Positions 16,611 to 26,839 of a stretch of DNA of 64,000 bases are shown piece after piece. The position numbers and the translations under genes are program-made. The notes under the pieces were generated by a model. The model was not told where the DNA came from. It saw nothing but the letters and a program-made list of their open reading frames with translations, and searched no databases. Within the stretch, counting starts at the first letter, position 1. Every line of letters starts with the position of its first letter. Source of the stretch: an uncultured Dorea sp. (GTDB lineage: Bacteria; Bacillota; Clostridia; Lachnospirales; Lachnospiraceae); contig CAJUFA010000018.1 of NCBI GenBank assembly GCA_910585725.1, positions 7,049-71,048 on the forward strand. Reading direction: 5' to 3'.

Positions 16611-17483
16611 ATGGATGCGATAAAAACCACGTCTCTTACAAAATATTACGGTAATTCTAAGGGGATCGAAGATATGAACCTGACGGTAAAACAGGGGGAT
16701 TTCTTCGGCTTTATCGGACCAAACGGCGCCGGAAAGAGCACTACCATCCGAACCCTTCTCGGAATGATCTCCCCTACAAGGGGAAACGCCATGGTTCTGG
16801 GAATGAACATCGAAAGACAGCAGAAAGACATCCTCTCCCACGTCGGCTATATGCCGTCGGAGGCGTCCTTTTACCGTAATATGCGGGTAAAAGATGTGAT
16901 TAAATTCTCTGCAGATCTCCGGCACAGGGATTGTTCCAAAGAAGCCGGATACTTATGCGAACGTCTTGAACTGGATACGAACAAGAAGATCCGGGAACTG
17001 TCCCTTGGCAACCGAAAGAAAGTATCTATTATCTGCGCCCTGCAGCATAATCCTGAGCTTTGCATCCTGGATGAACCGACAAGCGGCTTAGATCCCCTGA
17101 TGCAGCGGGAATTTTATGCCATACTGGAGGAACGAAACGCCAAAGGCGCCACCATATTCGTATCTTCCCACATTCTCTCGGAAATCCAGAGGTACTGCCG
17201 TCACGCGGCGGTCATCAGAGAAGGCCGCCTGCTGACCTCTGACACTACGGAAAATCTCGGACATAACGATACCAAACGAGTCCGGTTAAGAGGCGTCTCC
17301 TCGCTTCCTGAGCTTCCGCACATAAAGGATGTGCAGGCAGACGGGGATTCCTTGAGTTTTCTGTACGGAGGAAAACTGGATATTCTTCTGCATACTCTGG
17401 CCGGGCTTCCGCTGACGGACGTCTCCATCACCGAACCTGATCTGGAAGAGATCTTCATGCATTATTACATTGATACGAAATAA
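16611..17483 (+). CDS. ABC-2 exporter ATP-binding subunit
   Basis: About 290 residues. Walker A is GPNGAGKSTT, the signature is LSLGNRKKVS, Walker B is LCILDEPTSGLDP, and the H-loop is FVSSHIL. The C-terminal 70 residues resemble the extension of CcmA/NatA-like ATPases. The start ATG 16611 (MDAIKTTSLTKYYG) has AAAGGA upstream; the open frame extends further back but overlaps the TetR gene out of frame. It pairs with the permease 31 bp downstream and is probably controlled by the upstream TetR protein. Confidence 0.92.
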   Translation: MDAIKTTSLTKYYGNSKGIEDMNLTVKQGDFFGFIGPNGAGKSTTIRTLLGMISPTRGNAMVLGMNIERQQKDILSHVGYMPSEASFYRNMRVKDVIKFSADLRHRDCSKEAGYLCERLELDTNKKIRELSLGNRKKVSIICALQHNPELCILDEPTSGLDPLMQREFYAILEERNAKGATIFVSSHILSEIQRYCRHAAVIREGRLLTSDTTENLGHNDTKRVRLRGVSSLPELPHIKDVQADGDSLSFLYGGKLDILLHTLAGLPLTDVSITEPDLEEIFMHYYIDTK

Positions 17484-17514
17484 CCAGCGCTTTAACCATA
17501 AAGGAGAAATTGAT

Positions 17515-18303
17515 ATGACTCTGATGAAACACGAATTAAAGCAGGGACAGACCACTCTGCTCATATGGACGTCTGTAATCGCGTTTATGCTGGCAGCCTG
17601 TATCCTGATCTACCCGGAGATGAAGACACAGATGGGCGACGTAGGCTCCATGTTCGCCGAGATGGGAAGCTTCTCCGCCGCCTTTGGCATGGACAGACTG
17701 AATTTTGGAGAATTTATGGGATTCTTCGGCGTCGAGTGCGGCAATGTCCTCGGACTCGGGGGCGCATTCTTCTCGGCTCTTCTTGGTATCTCCGTCTTAG
17801 CAAAAGAAGAGAAGGAACAGACGGCGGAATTTCTGCTCACCCACCCAATAAGCCGCAGAAAAACCGTGGCACAGAAGCTCTTTTCCGTCCTGCTGCAGAT
17901 TATCATTCTGAATATCATCGTTATCGCCGTTACGTTCATCTCCATCCGCATTATCGGAGAAGAACCTGAAATACGCCCGCTTCTCCTCCTGTTCCTTGCC
18001 TATTTCATACTCCAGGCGGAGACTGCCGCCATATGCTTTGGAATCTCCGCTTTCATAAGCCAGAGCGGTCTGGGAATCGGACTCGGCATAGCCGCGCTCT
18101 TTTATTTTCTGAACATCGTCGCCAACCTGACCGAAGACGCGAAGTTCTTAAAATACATTACTCCCTTCGGATATACGGAAGGCGCGGATATTATCGCCGA
18201 CAAATGCCTGAAAACAGAGTACCTGTCCGTCGGCCTGATATTTACCGCGCTGGGGATCGGGATCGGATTCTACAGGTATTGCACCAAGGATATACATTCA
18301 TAG
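17515..18303 (+). CDS. ABC-2 family permease subunit
   Basis: 262 residues with about six membrane helices (for instance around 17-37, 75-100, 125-150, 160-185, 190-215, 240-258), matching ABC-2 permeases such as those partnered with NatA-like ATPases. The cytoplasmic segment FLLTHPISRRKTVAQKLFS is characteristic. The start ATG 17515 has AAAGGAG 8 bp upstream. It completes the TetR-ATPase-permease operon. Substrate unknown. Confidence 0.85.
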   Translation: MTLMKHELKQGQTTLLIWTSVIAFMLAACILIYPEMKTQMGDVGSMFAEMGSFSAAFGMDRLNFGEFMGFFGVECGNVLGLGGAFFSALLGISVLAKEEKEQTAEFLLTHPISRRKTVAQKLFSVLLQIIILNIIVIAVTFISIRIIGEEPEIRPLLLLFLAYFILQAETAAICFGISAFISQSGLGIGLGIAALFYFLNIVANLTEDAKFLKYITPFGYTEGADIIADKCLKTEYLSVGLIFTALGIGIGFYRYCTKDIHS

Positions 18304-18343
18304 ATTCTGTATAACTATATCAAAGTATAACCTACGGTATGAT

Positions 18344-19180
18344 TCATGGTTTATAGTCCATAATACCAAAGGCTGAACCCACCGTTCCGCCCTTAAGAAG
18401 CAGCTCCCGGACTTCTCTCTGCAGGCTGGTTCTTTGGGGCAGATCTATATATTCCGTATCTGCAGGAACCTGAAAAAGCCATTCTATATACTCCTTATCT
18501 TCCCTGTCTTCCCTTATGATATCGAATCGGTTCTGAAAAGCCAGTATATTCGATTCCTCTGACAGTAAAGATCCAAGCGTCGGCGCCATCAGCCAGGAAT
18601 TGCATGTGTATTTGCCGTACCTATATTCTTTGTAATAAGTTCCGAAGAACAGCTCAGCCTGCCTGAAAGATGCATCCACAGACTCCCCCGACAGATCTGC
18701 GTCCGACGGAATATGAAGTCCGATTACCTTATCGCCTTCATACTCCTTAAACTGATATTCAAGCGCTCCGATCCGGAAGATATTCATGCTGACCTGCCTG
18801 TAAGTCCACCATCCCCTGTCAAAAAACATTCGCCCATGCTTCTCTCGGCACTCTTCGATGAATCTGGTAAAACATCTCATCGTATCTACATATATGTTCT
18901 TTGGAATCCCTTTTTCCTCATATCGCCGAAACAGTCTTCGGGCGCATTCCAACTGACAATACAGCATCTTCAGTTGGTCTGTATCTTCCTCAAAAAATGC
19001 TTTCAGATCTCGATATGACTGCTGCGCCGTATCCATATCCATCATCCCGTCCAGGTATCTCTCCGCCTGAGTCAAATCCTCCCGACCGCCGATTACTTCC
19101 AGCTTCTCAATAATCTCCGGCTGCAGACTGATCAATTCATATAACTCTCTGCTCTTAAGTCCGTTATTTATCTTGTCCAT
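18344..19180 (-). CDS. Acyltransferase-domain (GNAT_C-like) protein
   Basis: 278 residues. The segment RGWWTYRQVSMNIFRIGALEYQF, given here as RGWWTYRQVSM and NIFRIGALEYQF, then IGLHIPSDADLS and TCNSWLMAPTLGSLLSEESN, matches the GNAT-like C-terminal domain family annotated as acyltransferase-domain proteins in Clostridia. No experimental function is known to me. GGGGGGA precedes ATG 19180. It lies 12 bp downstream of the YgjV-like gene on the same strand, so the two probably form an operon. Confidence 0.65.
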   Translation of the reverse strand: MDKINNGLKSRELYELISLQPEIIEKLEVIGGREDLTQAERYLDGMMDMDTAQQSYRDLKAFFEEDTDQLKMLYCQLECARRLFRRYEEKGIPKNIYVDTMRCFTRFIEECREKHGRMFFDRGWWTYRQVSMNIFRIGALEYQFKEYEGDKVIGLHIPSDADLSGESVDASFRQAELFFGTYYKEYRYGKYTCNSWLMAPTLGSLLSEESNILAFQNRFDIIREDREDKEYIEWLFQVPADTEYIDLPQRTSLQREVRELLLKGGTVGSAFGIMDYKP

Positions 19181-19192
19181 CCTGATTCCCCC

Positions 19193-19810
19193 CTAATCTA
19201 ATTTTTTGATAAAGACACCGCCCTCTTCGGAAAATTCCATCTTGGTCAAATAAGCCCTGTGTGATTCAGAACTTTTTCCTGAATACACAAGGGTATGTAT
19301 TCCCTTCGCCGGCAGCTTCGAATACAGATACGCCCCGACGGAACAATCACGGTATACGGGTACAGAATAATCCAGCGTCACATCTATCACACCCGGACAC
19401 TTTTCCTTTCCCAACAACACTCCCGCAGGATTTCCGCCGCAAAAGACAATATATGCCTTATTTGACAAAGACGAATGCTCCGTAAACCCCGGAAAATATT
19501 TCTCTATATCTCTGCGGTAGTAATCCAGCAGGTAATTTAACAGACGGTCATCGTTCTTTGCGTCTATCATGTCATAGTTCTGATCCTTTTTACTAAGTTT
19601 TACCAGATTGTATACATTGATGGCAACCAGACAAAAATTCATCAAAGCCGTAGGGTAAGAGTGAATAATCAGCGCATATGCGGCAAAAACCCCGCTTCCA
19701 ATCGTATTAATCACCCTCAGTTTTATCACCGACGACATCAGCATGGACACTACCACCAGTATAGATCCCAGATATCCCACCATCTCAATAATCATTGACA
19801 TCTCCATCAT
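19193..19810 (-). CDS. YgjV-family inner membrane protein with a C-terminal GNAT-like extension
   Basis: 205 residues. Three hydrophobic segments occupy about residues 5-75 (YLGSILVVVSMLMSS, INTIGSGVFAAYALI, ALMNFCLVAINVYNL), matching the YgjV membrane family. After residue 85 a soluble domain follows (LLNYLLDYYRRDIEKYFPGF, YSVPVYRDCSVGAYLYSKL), recalling a degenerate GNAT fold. This combination is more than plain YgjV. It precedes the GNAT_C-like gene by 12 bp, so both may serve one acylation-related pathway; that is inference. Confidence 0.65.
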   Translation of the reverse strand: MMEMSMIIEMVGYLGSILVVVSMLMSSVIKLRVINTIGSGVFAAYALIIHSYPTALMNFCLVAINVYNLVKLSKKDQNYDMIDAKNDDRLLNYLLDYYRRDIEKYFPGFTEHSSLSNKAYIVFCGGNPAGVLLGKEKCPGVIDVTLDYSVPVYRDCSVGAYLYSKLPAKGIHTLVYSGKSSESHRAYLTKMEFSEEGGVFIKKLD

Positions 19811-19937
19811 ACCATAATCTCCCTAGGAACTGTACGCAGATAACTACAATCAGCCGCTCCGAATTTAACCATAATTAAGTTTCATTGATATACGATAAGT
19901 ATAACAATTTCATATTAAAAAAACAATCACAATTCTC

Positions 19938-19966
19938 TTTACAAATATATTACTATATAGTATAAT
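19938..19966 (+). promoter_or_regulatory. MarR gene promoter with palindrome
   Basis: TTTACA, a 17-bp spacer and TATAAT (19961-19966), 22 bp before the MarR start. TACTATATAGTA (19951-19962) is a perfect 12-bp palindrome overlapping the -10 box, well placed for MarR autorepression. Confidence 0.6.
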
Positions 19967-19988
19967 CCTATAAAGGAGGAATGTACTC

Positions 19989-20420
19989 ATGGATATTCAA
20001 GGCGGCAATATTGTTTCACAAATTAAGCGTATCAGCGACCGTATCTTTGAACGAATTCTGTCAGAAAAAAATATTGACGCATTTAACGGCGCACAGGGAC
20101 GGATTCTCTATGTTCTTTGGCAGACCGAGCATATCTCACTGCGAGAGCTGTCCGACAAAACCGGACTTGCAGCAACGACGCTTACCAGCATGATCGACCG
20201 TATGGAATCAACAAAGCTGGTGAGCCGTATTTCAGATAAAGGCGACCGCAGAAAAACTTTGATTACACTAACAGAACAGGCAAAGTTGCTGCAGCCGGAT
20301 TATATGGAGGTATCTGCCCGTATGACCGATATCTTCTATGCGGGTTTTTCAAAAGAAGAGATACGCCAATGCGAAGCAATGCTCAGCCGAATTCATGAAA
20401 ACCTGAAGCAATACGATTAA
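19989..20420 (+). CDS. MarR-family transcriptional regulator
   Basis: 143 residues with a central winged helix (ISLRELSDKTGLAATTLTSM, then IDRMESTKLVSRISDKGDRR with the wing). AAAGGAGG lies 8 bp before ATG 19989. The next gene, a Cys-rich small protein, starts 31 bp after it and probably shares its promoter. MarR proteins often sense oxidants or phenolic compounds; with a Cys-rich partner a redox or metal role is conceivable, but this is inference. Confidence 0.9.
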   Translation: MDIQGGNIVSQIKRISDRIFERILSEKNIDAFNGAQGRILYVLWQTEHISLRELSDKTGLAATTLTSMIDRMESTKLVSRISDKGDRRKTLITLTEQAKLLQPDYMEVSARMTDIFYAGFSKEEIRQCEAMLSRIHENLKQYD

Positions 20421-20451
20421 ATTCTTCATACAAATGAAAGGAGATCTTATT

Positions 20452-20808
20452 ATGAATGCAGATGTAAAAGACTATGTAGTTGGAAAAGTAAATGAATTAA
20501 TGAACGCATCTACTTGCTGCAAAGAAGCAAAGGATGCTGCAAAGAATTGGCTGGATGCCATTGGTACTGATAAGGAATCGGAGGCTTCAAAGAATCTGAT
20601 CGCAGAAATTGAAGAAGACATTATGCCGATCGACGGTTTGATCGCTTTCGCCGGATCAGAAGCCGGCGCTCAAGTATTCGGTGAAGAGACGGCAAAGAAC
20701 GTTCGCTCTCATGCAGAAGAAATCAAGGCTTCCGGAGCAAAATATTGCGACTGTGCGGCGTGTGCGGCATGCGAAGCTATTCTTGAGAAAAAAGACGAGA
20801 TATTATAA
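20452..20808 (+). CDS. Small Cys-rich protein (family often mislabelled Hsp90)
   Basis: 118 residues, helical, acidic. Cysteines cluster at the start (STCCKEA) and near the end (KYCDCAACAACEA, five Cys in eleven residues). Close relatives in Clostridia carry the database label molecular chaperone Hsp90, but there is no GHKL ATPase or any Hsp90 domain here. The Cys pattern suggests metal or Fe-S binding; no function is established to my knowledge. AAAGGAG precedes ATG 20452, 31 bp after the MarR gene. Confidence 0.7.
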   Translation: MNADVKDYVVGKVNELMNASTCCKEAKDAAKNWLDAIGTDKESEASKNLIAEIEEDIMPIDGLIAFAGSEAGAQVFGEETAKNVRSHAEEIKASGAKYCDCAACAACEAILEKKDEIL

Positions 20809-20871
20809 TAGTGTTAGAGTAACTGTTAAAAATTTGAAAAGAAAGCTTTCTTTGATTATATCTAAAGTTAA

Positions 20872-20911
20872 GGCGCCGCCCTATCAGCTGTTTTTATGAT
20901 ATTGCGGCGCC
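20872..20911 (+). terminator. GC-rich hairpin after the Cys-rich gene
   Basis: GGCGCCGC (20872-20879) and GCGGCGCC (20904-20911) form an 8-bp stem around a 24-base loop. It lies between convergent genes, with no T run after it, so a terminator role is uncertain. Confidence 0.35.
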
Positions 20912-20937
20912 CTAACCAATCCCATAACCAATCTTCT

Positions 20938-21654
20938 TTAACAGGAGCTTTTCAGTTTGATATATATACCCACAAAACAAGTATATGGTTTAATAATCGC
21001 TTCAAAATACCGCTTATCACCGAGAGCAAATTCATTATTTGTTGCAAGCCAATCGTCCCATGCTTCGCTAAAGCAGCTCATTTCCCATGTTTTCACCAAT
21101 TCGATTCTATCGCTGCCGCCGATAATTTCTTTCCAGCATTCTGGACTTTTGAACATATGGCTCTCCTCTCCAATCCAATCGGAAAGAAGTTCTTTTGCAC
21201 AGCCTGCGTATTCTTCCTTTAGACCTGGAATTCCAATCAAAGCAACTCCATTATCATTCATAAAAGGCAAAATTTTTTCCTGAAAAAACCCCTTACTTCC
21301 TGCAAAATAATGATAAGAATCAACGCTAATCAAAGCACGAAATTGCTTATTTTTAAAATGAAGATTGTTTGCGTCTTCACAAACAGGCGTTATCTTCTCT
21401 CCAACACCCCATTTGGAAAACCGTTTCCCATTTTCTTCTGCACTTACCCATAGATCATTTGCAAAAACTCTTGCTCCCGTCTCCTTAGCGAGTACAAGAC
21501 TTGTCAGTCCCGTTCCACATCCCAAGTCGAGGATCGTATCATCAGGAAGAAGCCGTAAAGGGTATTTGTCAAACAGCTCCGCCAATATCCTGATACTATT
21601 TGGCCCCATCATAGTTTCTGCCGATATATATGTCTTATAGTCTTCAATATTCAT
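20938..21654 (-). CDS. SAM-dependent methyltransferase (class I)
   Basis: 238 residues. Motif I is ILDLGCGTGLTSLVLAKETG and is followed by the acidic end of strand beta2 in VFANDLW. FRALISVDSYHYF is the post-motif region. The family is the broad ubiE/cyclopropane-synthase-like group; the substrate is not deducible. GGGAGGCAGGGAG precedes ATG 21654. It is convergent with the MarR/Cys-rich unit and lies upstream of nothing obvious, so it is likely a single gene. Confidence 0.85.
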   Translation of the reverse strand: MNIEDYKTYISAETMMGPNSIRILAELFDKYPLRLLPDDTILDLGCGTGLTSLVLAKETGARVFANDLWVSAEENGKRFSKWGVGEKITPVCEDANNLHFKNKQFRALISVDSYHYFAGSKGFFQEKILPFMNDNGVALIGIPGLKEEYAGCAKELLSDWIGEESHMFKSPECWKEIIGGSDRIELVKTWEMSCFSEAWDDWLATNNEFALGDKRYFEAIIKPYTCFVGIYIKLKSSC

Positions 21655-21783
21655 ACTCCCTGCCTCCCTATTAATTCAAATCTCCTTAATATATAACCAT
21701 AAGATATTGTAACATATTCTTATTCCCACCAACTTTAAATTATCTTTCAAAGTTATATTTTCTTTTTCACTGTTACAAAATTT

Positions 21784-21817
21784 CAAAAAAGGGCTTCCCG
21801 ATTTTCCGGAAAGCCCT
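21784..21817 (-). terminator. Terminator of the str operon (after tuf)
   Basis: On the reverse strand AGGGCTTTCCGG-aaaat-CGGGAAGCCCT is a stem with one mismatch, followed by TTTTTT, 20 bp past the tuf stop. Confidence 0.85.
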
Positions 21818-21839
21818 ACAAATTCATGTAATATCCTAA

Positions 21840-23027
<1,188 letters not shown>

Positions 23028-23098
23028 TTTGAATAATCCTCCTTATTACTGTGCCGTAAACGGCATGTTATATATTTACGTTTGCTCAGCTAACATTG

Positions 23099-23127
23099 AT
23101 TATATTTCAAATCATGTAGTTTTTCAA
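23099..23127 (-). promoter_or_regulatory. Internal promoter for tuf
   Basis: Reverse-strand TTGAAA, 17 bp, TATAAT, in the fusA-tuf gap about 75 bp upstream of tuf. Confidence 0.7.
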
Positions 23128-23145
23128 GCCTTTTTACAATTTAAA

Positions 23146-25263
23146 TTAATCATTTTTACTAGACAATACTTTTTCCTGTACGGATTTTGGTACCGGCTCG
23201 TACTTTTCGAAGAACATGGAGTAATTTCCACGCCCCTGTGTCCTTGAACGAAGATCCGTAGAGTATCCGAACATCTCGGACAACGGAACATATCCGCGTA
23301 CGATCTTACCTCCGCCAAGATCATCCATACCTTCGATCCTTCCGCGGCGTGAGTTGATATCGCCGATTACGTCTCCCATATACTCTTCCGGCATTGTTAC
23401 TTCTACCTTCATAATAGGCTCAAGAAGTACCGGAGCTGCCTTCTTCATTGCATCCTTAAATGCCAGAGATCCGGCGATATGGAATGCCATTTCACTTGAA
23501 TCGACTTCATGGTAAGATCCGTCATATACGTTTGCCTTGACACCTACAACCGGGAATCCTCCAAGGATACCTGACTGCATTGCATCTTCAATACCTTCTC
23601 CGACTTTCGGAATATATTCCTTCGGAATCGCGCCGCCGACTACTGTAGATTCAAACTTAAAGGTCTCTTCACCGTTGATATCCATCGGCTCGAACTTAAC
23701 CTTACAGTGTCCGTACTGTCCGCGTCCGCCGGACTGCTTCGCATACTTACTGTCAACATCAACTGCTTTGGTAAACGCTTCTTTATATGCAACCTGAGGC
23801 GCGCCTACGTTAGCCTCTACCTTGAACTCACGCAGGAGCCTGTCAACAATAATCTCCAGATGAAGTTCTCCCATTCCGGCGATGATAGTCTGACCGGTCT
23901 CCTGATCAGTGTGTGCACGGAAAGTAGGATCTTCTTCCGCAAGCTTTGCGAGAGACTCTCCAAGTTTACCCTGAGAAGCCTTCGTCTTAGGCTCGATCGC
24001 AAGCTCGATAACCGGCTCCGGGAACTCCATAGACTCTAAGATTACCGGATGCTGATCGTCACAGATAGTATCACCTGTCGTCGTAAACTTGAATCCGATC
24101 GCCGCCGCGATATCTCCGGAATATACCTTGCTCAGTTCCTCTCTCTTATTTGCGTGCATCTGAAGAATACGTCCGACACGTTCTTTCTTGCCCTTCGTCG
24201 CATTCAGCACGTAAGAACCGGAATTCATCGTACCGGAGTAAACTCTGAAATACGCAAGCTTACCTACGAACGGATCTGTCATGATCTTAAATGCAAGAGC
24301 TGAGAACGGCTCTTCATCAGAAGAATGTCTTACGATCTCATTACCGTCCATATCTGTTCCCTGGATCGGCGGAATGTCTGTCGGAGCAGGCATATACTCA
24401 AGCACTGCGTCTAACAGCTTCTGTACGCCCTTATTCCTGTAAGCGGATCCGCAACATACCGGAACCGCGGTACACTCGCATGTCGCCTTTCTAAGGACTC
24501 TCTTCATGTCTTCTACGGAAGGCTCATTTCCTTCCAGATATTCCATCATCAGGTCGTCATCCAGATCACAGACCTTCTCTACCAGCTCGGAACGGTAGAG
24601 TTCTGCATCATCCTGCATATCTTCCGGAACGTCGGTGATTGAAACATCGTCGCCTTTATCATCATTATAGATATAAGCTTTCATTTCCATCAGATCGATG
24701 ATTCCCTTGAATTCATCTTCCTTACCAATAGGCAACTGCAGACAGATAGCATTCTTGCCTAATCTTGTCTTAATCTGCTCTACGGCATTATAAAAATCTG
24801 CGCCCAGAATATCCATCTTATTGATAAATGCCATTCTCGGCACATTATACGTGTCAGCCTGACGCCAAACATTTTCTGACTGAGGCTCAACACCACCTTT
24901 TGCACAGAATACGCCCACAGCTCCATCAAGCACGCGAAGCGAACGTTCAACCTCGACGGTAAAGTCAACGTGTCCCGGAGTATCAATAATATTGATACGA
25001 TGCTCTAATGCACCCGGTTTCGGCTTGCAGTTCTCCTCCAGCGTCCAGTGGCATGTCGTAGCTGCGGAAGTGATCGTGATACCTCTTTCCTGCTCCTGTT
25101 CCATCCAGTCCATGGTTGCAGTACCTTCATGAGTATCACCAATCTTATAATTCACACCGGTATAGTAAAGAATACGTTCTGTCAGCGTAGTCTTACCGGC
25201 ATCAATATGCGCCATAATACCGATGTTCCTGGTTCTCTCTAATGGGTATTCTCTTCCAGCCAT
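23146..25263 (-). CDS. fusA: Elongation factor G
   Basis: 705 residues, the standard EF-G length, with G1 [16 protein letters not shown]3 [13 protein letters not shown]4 NKMDILGAD and the domain IV motif GQYGHCKV. Catalyses translocation after peptide bond formation. It starts 14 bp after rpsG ends, as is usual in str operons. No second-copy or fusidic-resistance feature was noticed by eye. Confidence 0.98.
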   Translation of the reverse strand: MAGREYPLERTRNIGIMAHIDAGKTTLTERILYYTGVNYKIGDTHEGTATMDWMEQEQERGITITSAATTCHWTLEENCKPKPGALEHRINIIDTPGHVDFTVEVERSLRVLDGAVGVFCAKGGVEPQSENVWRQADTYNVPRMAFINKMDILGADFYNAVEQIKTRLGKNAICLQLPIGKEDEFKGIIDLMEMKAYIYNDDKGDDVSITDVPEDMQDDAELYRSELVEKVCDLDDDLMMEYLEGNEPSVEDMKRVLRKATCECTAVPVCCGSAYRNKGVQKLLDAVLEYMPAPTDIPPIQGTDMDGNEIVRHSSDEEPFSALAFKIMTDPFVGKLAYFRVYSGTMNSGSYVLNATKGKKERVGRILQMHANKREELSKVYSGDIAAAIGFKFTTTGDTICDDQHPVILESMEFPEPVIELAIEPKTKASQGKLGESLAKLAEEDPTFRAHTDQETGQTIIAGMGELHLEIIVDRLLREFKVEANVGAPQVAYKEAFTKAVDVDSKYAKQSGGRGQYGHCKVKFEPMDINGEETFKFESTVVGGAIPKEYIPKVGEGIEDAMQSGILGGFPVVGVKANVYDGSYHEVDSSEMAFHIAGSLAFKDAMKKAAPVLLEPIMKVEVTMPEEYMGDVIGDINSRRGRIEGMDDLGGGKIVRGYVPLSEMFGYSTDLRSRTQGRGNYSMFFEKYEPVPKSVQEKVLSSKND

Positions 25264-25277
25264 TATTTTGCTGCCTC

Positions 25278-25748
25278 CTAGAATCTATAGTGAGCAAATG
25301 CTTTATTTGCTTCAGCCATCTTGTGCATGTCTTCTTTTCTCTTCACGGATGCGCCTGTATTGTTGGCCGCATCAAGAATCTCATTCGCCAGTCTCTCTTC
25401 CATCGTCTTCTCGCCTCTCTTACGTGAGAACATGGTGAGCCAGCGAAGCGCAAGAGCCTGTCTTCTCTCTGCCCTTACTTCAATCGGCACCTGATATGTC
25501 GCGCCGCCGATACGTCTCGCCTTTACTTCAAGTACTGGCATAATGTTATTCATAGCCTCCTCGAACACATCGACTGCGGGCTTATCGGATTTTGCTGCAA
25601 CTCTTTCAAATGCTCCGTATACAATCTTCTGTGCGACACCTTTCTTGCCGTCCAACATAATATTGTTGATCAGCTTGGTAACCACTTTATTATTGTACAA
25701 CGGATCTGCTAAAACGTCTCTTTTCTGAGTATGTCCTTTACGTGGCAC
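25278..25748 (-). CDS. rpsG: 30S ribosomal protein S7
   Basis: 156 residues when begun at the GTG at 25748 ([16 protein letters not shown]), matching the usual S7 length. A strong GGAGGGAAGG site lies just upstream and argues against the in-frame start seven codons earlier. S7 binds the 16S rRNA 3' domain and organises the head of the small subunit. It is separated from rpsL by an unusually long and repetitive 380-bp spacer. Confidence 0.97.
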   Translation of the reverse strand: MPRKGHTQKRDVLADPLYNNKVVTKLINNIMLDGKKGVAQKIVYGAFERVAAKSDKPAVDVFEEAMNNIMPVLEVKARRIGGATYQVPIEVRAERRQALALRWLTMFSRKRGEKTMEERLANEILDAANNTGASVKRKEDMHKMAEANKAFAHYRF

Positions 25749-26127
25749 GGTCCTTCCCTCCTTAAACATAATTGTGCATGTCTTCCGACTGCACTGATTA
25801 ATTCATCGGTACTCACATGTGTCTTTCTAATGATAATGTGTAGTGCAATTGTATATAACTTGCAACTTACTTAATCATAGTTCTGTTTGTGACTACTTAT
25901 TTTTAAACAAAATTCTTCCTCTTTTCATTTCGGAAGAACAACCTGAACACTAAGCTCGTGTAAAACCTCGAAGCTGCATTGTAGTTCTTCCTCCTTTCAT
26001 TTCGGAAGAACAACCTGAACACTAAGCTCGTGTACTCCTCGAAGTCAAATCGTAGTTCTTCCTCCTTTCATTTCGGAAGAACAACCTGAACACTAAGCTC
26101 GTGTAAAACCTCGCTAAGTGTTCAGGT
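25749..26127 (-). repeat. Three-copy 71-72 bp tandem repeat in the rpsL-rpsG spacer
   Basis: Copies start at about 25913, 25985 and 26056. Each holds, on the transcribed strand, AGTGTTCAGGTT followed by a hairpin, GTTCTTCC-gaaatgaaagga-GGAAGAAC, whose right arm contains an AAAGGAGG Shine-Dalgarno-like sequence. AACCTGAACACT directly at the rpsL stop codon is the exact complement of AGTGTTCAGGTT, so it can pair with any of three copies. The copies are nearly identical over about 50 bp and diverge between. The rest of the spacer (25749-25912) shows nothing clear beyond the rpsG leader. Confidence 0.8.
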
Positions 26128-26550
26128 TTACTTCTTAGCGTCTTTTGGTCTCTTGGCGCCGTATTTTGAACGTGCCTGCCTTCTCTTTGCAACACCTGCC
26201 GTATCAAGCGTTCCTCTGACGATATGGTATCTTGTACCTGGAAGGTCCTTTACTCTTCCTCCACGGATCAGAACGACACTATGCTCCTGAAGGTTATGTC
26301 CTTCACCCGGAATATAGCTTGTCACCTCAATCCCGTTGGAAAGACGTACTCTGGCGATCTTTCTAAGCGCTGAGTTAGGCTTCTTAGGTGTAGCAGTCTT
26401 AACTGCGGTACATACGCCTCTCTTCTGAGGAGCAGACGCATCCGTACTTCTCTTTCTCAGAGAATTGTACCCTTTCTGAAGCGCCGGAGCTGTAGACTTC
26501 TTTACGGATGTCTGACGGCCTTTCTTTACTAACTGGTTAAATGTTGGCAT
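26128..26550 (-). CDS. rpsL: 30S ribosomal protein S12
   Basis: 140 residues, first gene of the str operon. Conserved segments include [30 protein letters not shown] (containing the Lys that is mutated in streptomycin resistance, here wild type) and [15 protein letters not shown]12 controls decoding fidelity. AGGAGG precedes ATG 26550. A strong promoter lies 100 bp upstream. A hairpin sequence begins at its stop codon (see the spacer repeat). Confidence 0.98.
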   Translation of the reverse strand: MPTFNQLVKKGRQTSVKKSTAPALQKGYNSLRKRSTDASAPQKRGVCTAVKTATPKKPNSALRKIARVRLSNGIEVTSYIPGEGHNLQEHSVVLIRGGRVKDLPGTRYHIVRGTLDTAGVAKRRQARSKYGAKRPKDAKK

Positions 26551-26651
26551 TCTCTTTCACCTCCTACGATTATAATAAGTTGCATTCTGTTGCCAATCTG
26601 TCAGGCATATCTATTGCCTTACGCACATCTCTCTCCAATGCACGCTAAATC

Positions 26652-26680
26652 AGTGTATTACGAATGTTTTCCCTTGTCAA
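26652..26680 (-). promoter_or_regulatory. str operon promoter
   Basis: Reverse-strand TTGACA, 17 bp, TACACT, about 100 bp upstream of rpsL. The leader between holds no coding region I can support. Confidence 0.75.
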
Positions 26681-26734
26681 GGGGTTTTTCGCTTTTTTCT
26701 CCTCAGCTCAAATTTTTCGTTACTTTTCATACAA

Positions 26735-26772
26735 AAAAGTGGTATCTGTTAGCATACTAAATACCACTTTTT
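26735..26772 (-). terminator. Terminator between the dus gene and rpsL
   Basis: AAAAAGTGGTAT and ATACCACTTTTT form a 12-bp stem with T runs on both strands; it lies about 70 bp past the dihydrouridine synthase stop. Confidence 0.8.
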
Positions 26773-26839
26773 CTATATATCTATAATCTTCCACAGATAT
26801 TTTCAGCGTCTGTCGCGCTATTATAACTTTATAATTATC

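Noticed and set aside
20452..20808. Hsp90 chaperone label for the Cys-rich small protein
   Set aside because: At 118 residues, without GHKL motifs, it cannot be Hsp90.
25984..26060. Leader peptides beginning at ATGAAAGGAGG or ATGCAGCTTCG in the rpsL-rpsG repeat
   Set aside because: Frames of 8-15 codons differ between copies and are not consistently open, so I treat the AAAGGAGG as part of a repeated hairpin.
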